Below are positions 25,178-25,604 of a DNA stretch of 25,604 nt, one piece after another. This stretch comes from an uncultured Gardnerella sp. (GTDB taxonomy: Bacteria; Actinomycetota; Actinomycetes; Actinomycetales; Bifidobacteriaceae): the NCBI GenBank assembly GCA_947252975.1, contig CAMXWX010000013.1, forward strand, positions 1 through 25,604, given 5' to 3'. The position numbers and the translations under genes are program-made. The notes below the pieces were generated by a model. It did not search any database, was not told where the DNA came from, and was given only the letters and a program-made list of their open reading frames with translations. Positions within the stretch are counted from its first letter, which is position 1. The number at the start of each line of letters is the position of its first letter.

Positions 25178-25604
25178 CTATTTGTTTTGCGCCGAATCCT
25201 TAACGTCTCCTACTTCATCAATCACATGATCAATGATTTTAGAGCCTACGGTATCGTCGTCTAGCTTAGACGCAAGAATTTTGCCTGCTAATGCCGCAGC
25301 GAGTACCGAGACTTCTCCTTGGAGGCTAGTCATGGCGTGCTTATGCTGAGCTTCAATGGAATGCTGAGCTTCACTAATAATCTTCGCAGCATCTTTTTCT
25401 GCACGCTGTCTTGCTTCATCAACAATCTTGGAAGCTTGTGCGCGAGCCTGTTCGCGAGTCTTTGCGGCATCTGCTTGAGCATTAGAGAGTTCTTCTTCCA
25501 TCTGGCTCTTTAACTCATCAGCTTCACGCTGCACGTTTGCTGCTTTGGCCATTCCGCCTTCGATTTTCTCTGCACGCTCATCAAGAATTGCCTGGAATTT
25601 AGGC
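25178..25604 (-). CDS. atpF: ATP synthase F0 subunit b, C-terminal part
   Basis: The 5' end, with the membrane helix, is outside the window; 141 codons are visible. The frame is open to the edge and begins PKFQAILDERAEKIEGGMAKA, the start of the peripheral-stalk helix just after the membrane anchor. It continues as a long Ala/Glu/Lys/Gln-rich amphipathic helix (READELKSQMEEELSNAQADA...) that dimerises as a coiled coil, and ends with the delta-binding region LAGKILASKLDD. The ATG at 25552 is internal and not the start. The next gene, atpH, is 78 bp downstream. Confidence 0.95.
   Translation of the reverse strand, partial: PKFQAILDERAEKIEGGMAKAANVQREADELKSQMEEELSNAQADAAKTREQARAQASKIVDEARQRAEKDAAKIISEAQHSIEAQHKHAMTSLQGEVSVLAAALAGKILASKLDDDTVGSKIIDHVIDEVGDVKDSAQNK

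Overview
The window looks like chromosome from a low-GC member of the Bifidobacteriaceae, most like Gardnerella. The AT-rich composition, the actinobacterial-type atpF-H-A-G-D-C order and the FTR1/P19/DUF2318 iron cluster point there, but this is my reading and not a database result. Every gene I can support is on the minus strand, so transcription runs from high to low coordinates.

Right end (25604 to about 19914): the ATP synthase operon, atpF (5' end outside the window), atpH, atpA, atpG, atpD and atpC, closely packed with good ribosome binding sites and closed by a clear rho-independent terminator. Next is a sortase-anchored surface protein (17854-19701) with a signal peptide, repeated helical modules and an LPVTG sorting signal.

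Middle (about 17830 to 14300): a stand-alone ATPase of the AAA_14/DUF4143 type. Its upstream region holds three 39-bp tandem imperfect palindromes. The segment is bracketed by two direct copies of a terminator sequence sharing an exact 36-bp core, so it resembles a small removable islet. A repeat-rich gap of about 490 bp follows, then apbE (FAD:protein FMN transferase) behind a possible promoter with a G7 tract.

Next (about 14254 to 7997): a complete type I restriction-modification operon, hsdM, hsdS, hsdR. HsdS carries three perfect copies of the four-residue ELTA (TAEL) spacer repeat, the element known from the EcoR124 family to set the spacing of the DNA target. A 26-bp relic of an hsdS 3' end lies upstream of hsdM.

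Left end (7677 to 1): an iron import operon. Order: FTR1 permease, P19-type periplasmic-side lipoprotein, DUF2318 membrane protein with a cysteine cluster, two FtsX/MacB-type ABC permeases, their ATPase, and the start of another lipoprotein. This matches the gene set of the Campylobacter p19 region, where the last genes are thioredoxin-like. Two dyads upstream, one a run of GATAAT-like hexamers, are candidate iron-regulator sites.

The most promising items are the HsdS ELTA array, the bracketed ATPase islet with its palindrome array and in-frame minisatellite, and the candidate iron operators. I found no transposase, integrase, CRISPR array, tRNA or rRNA.
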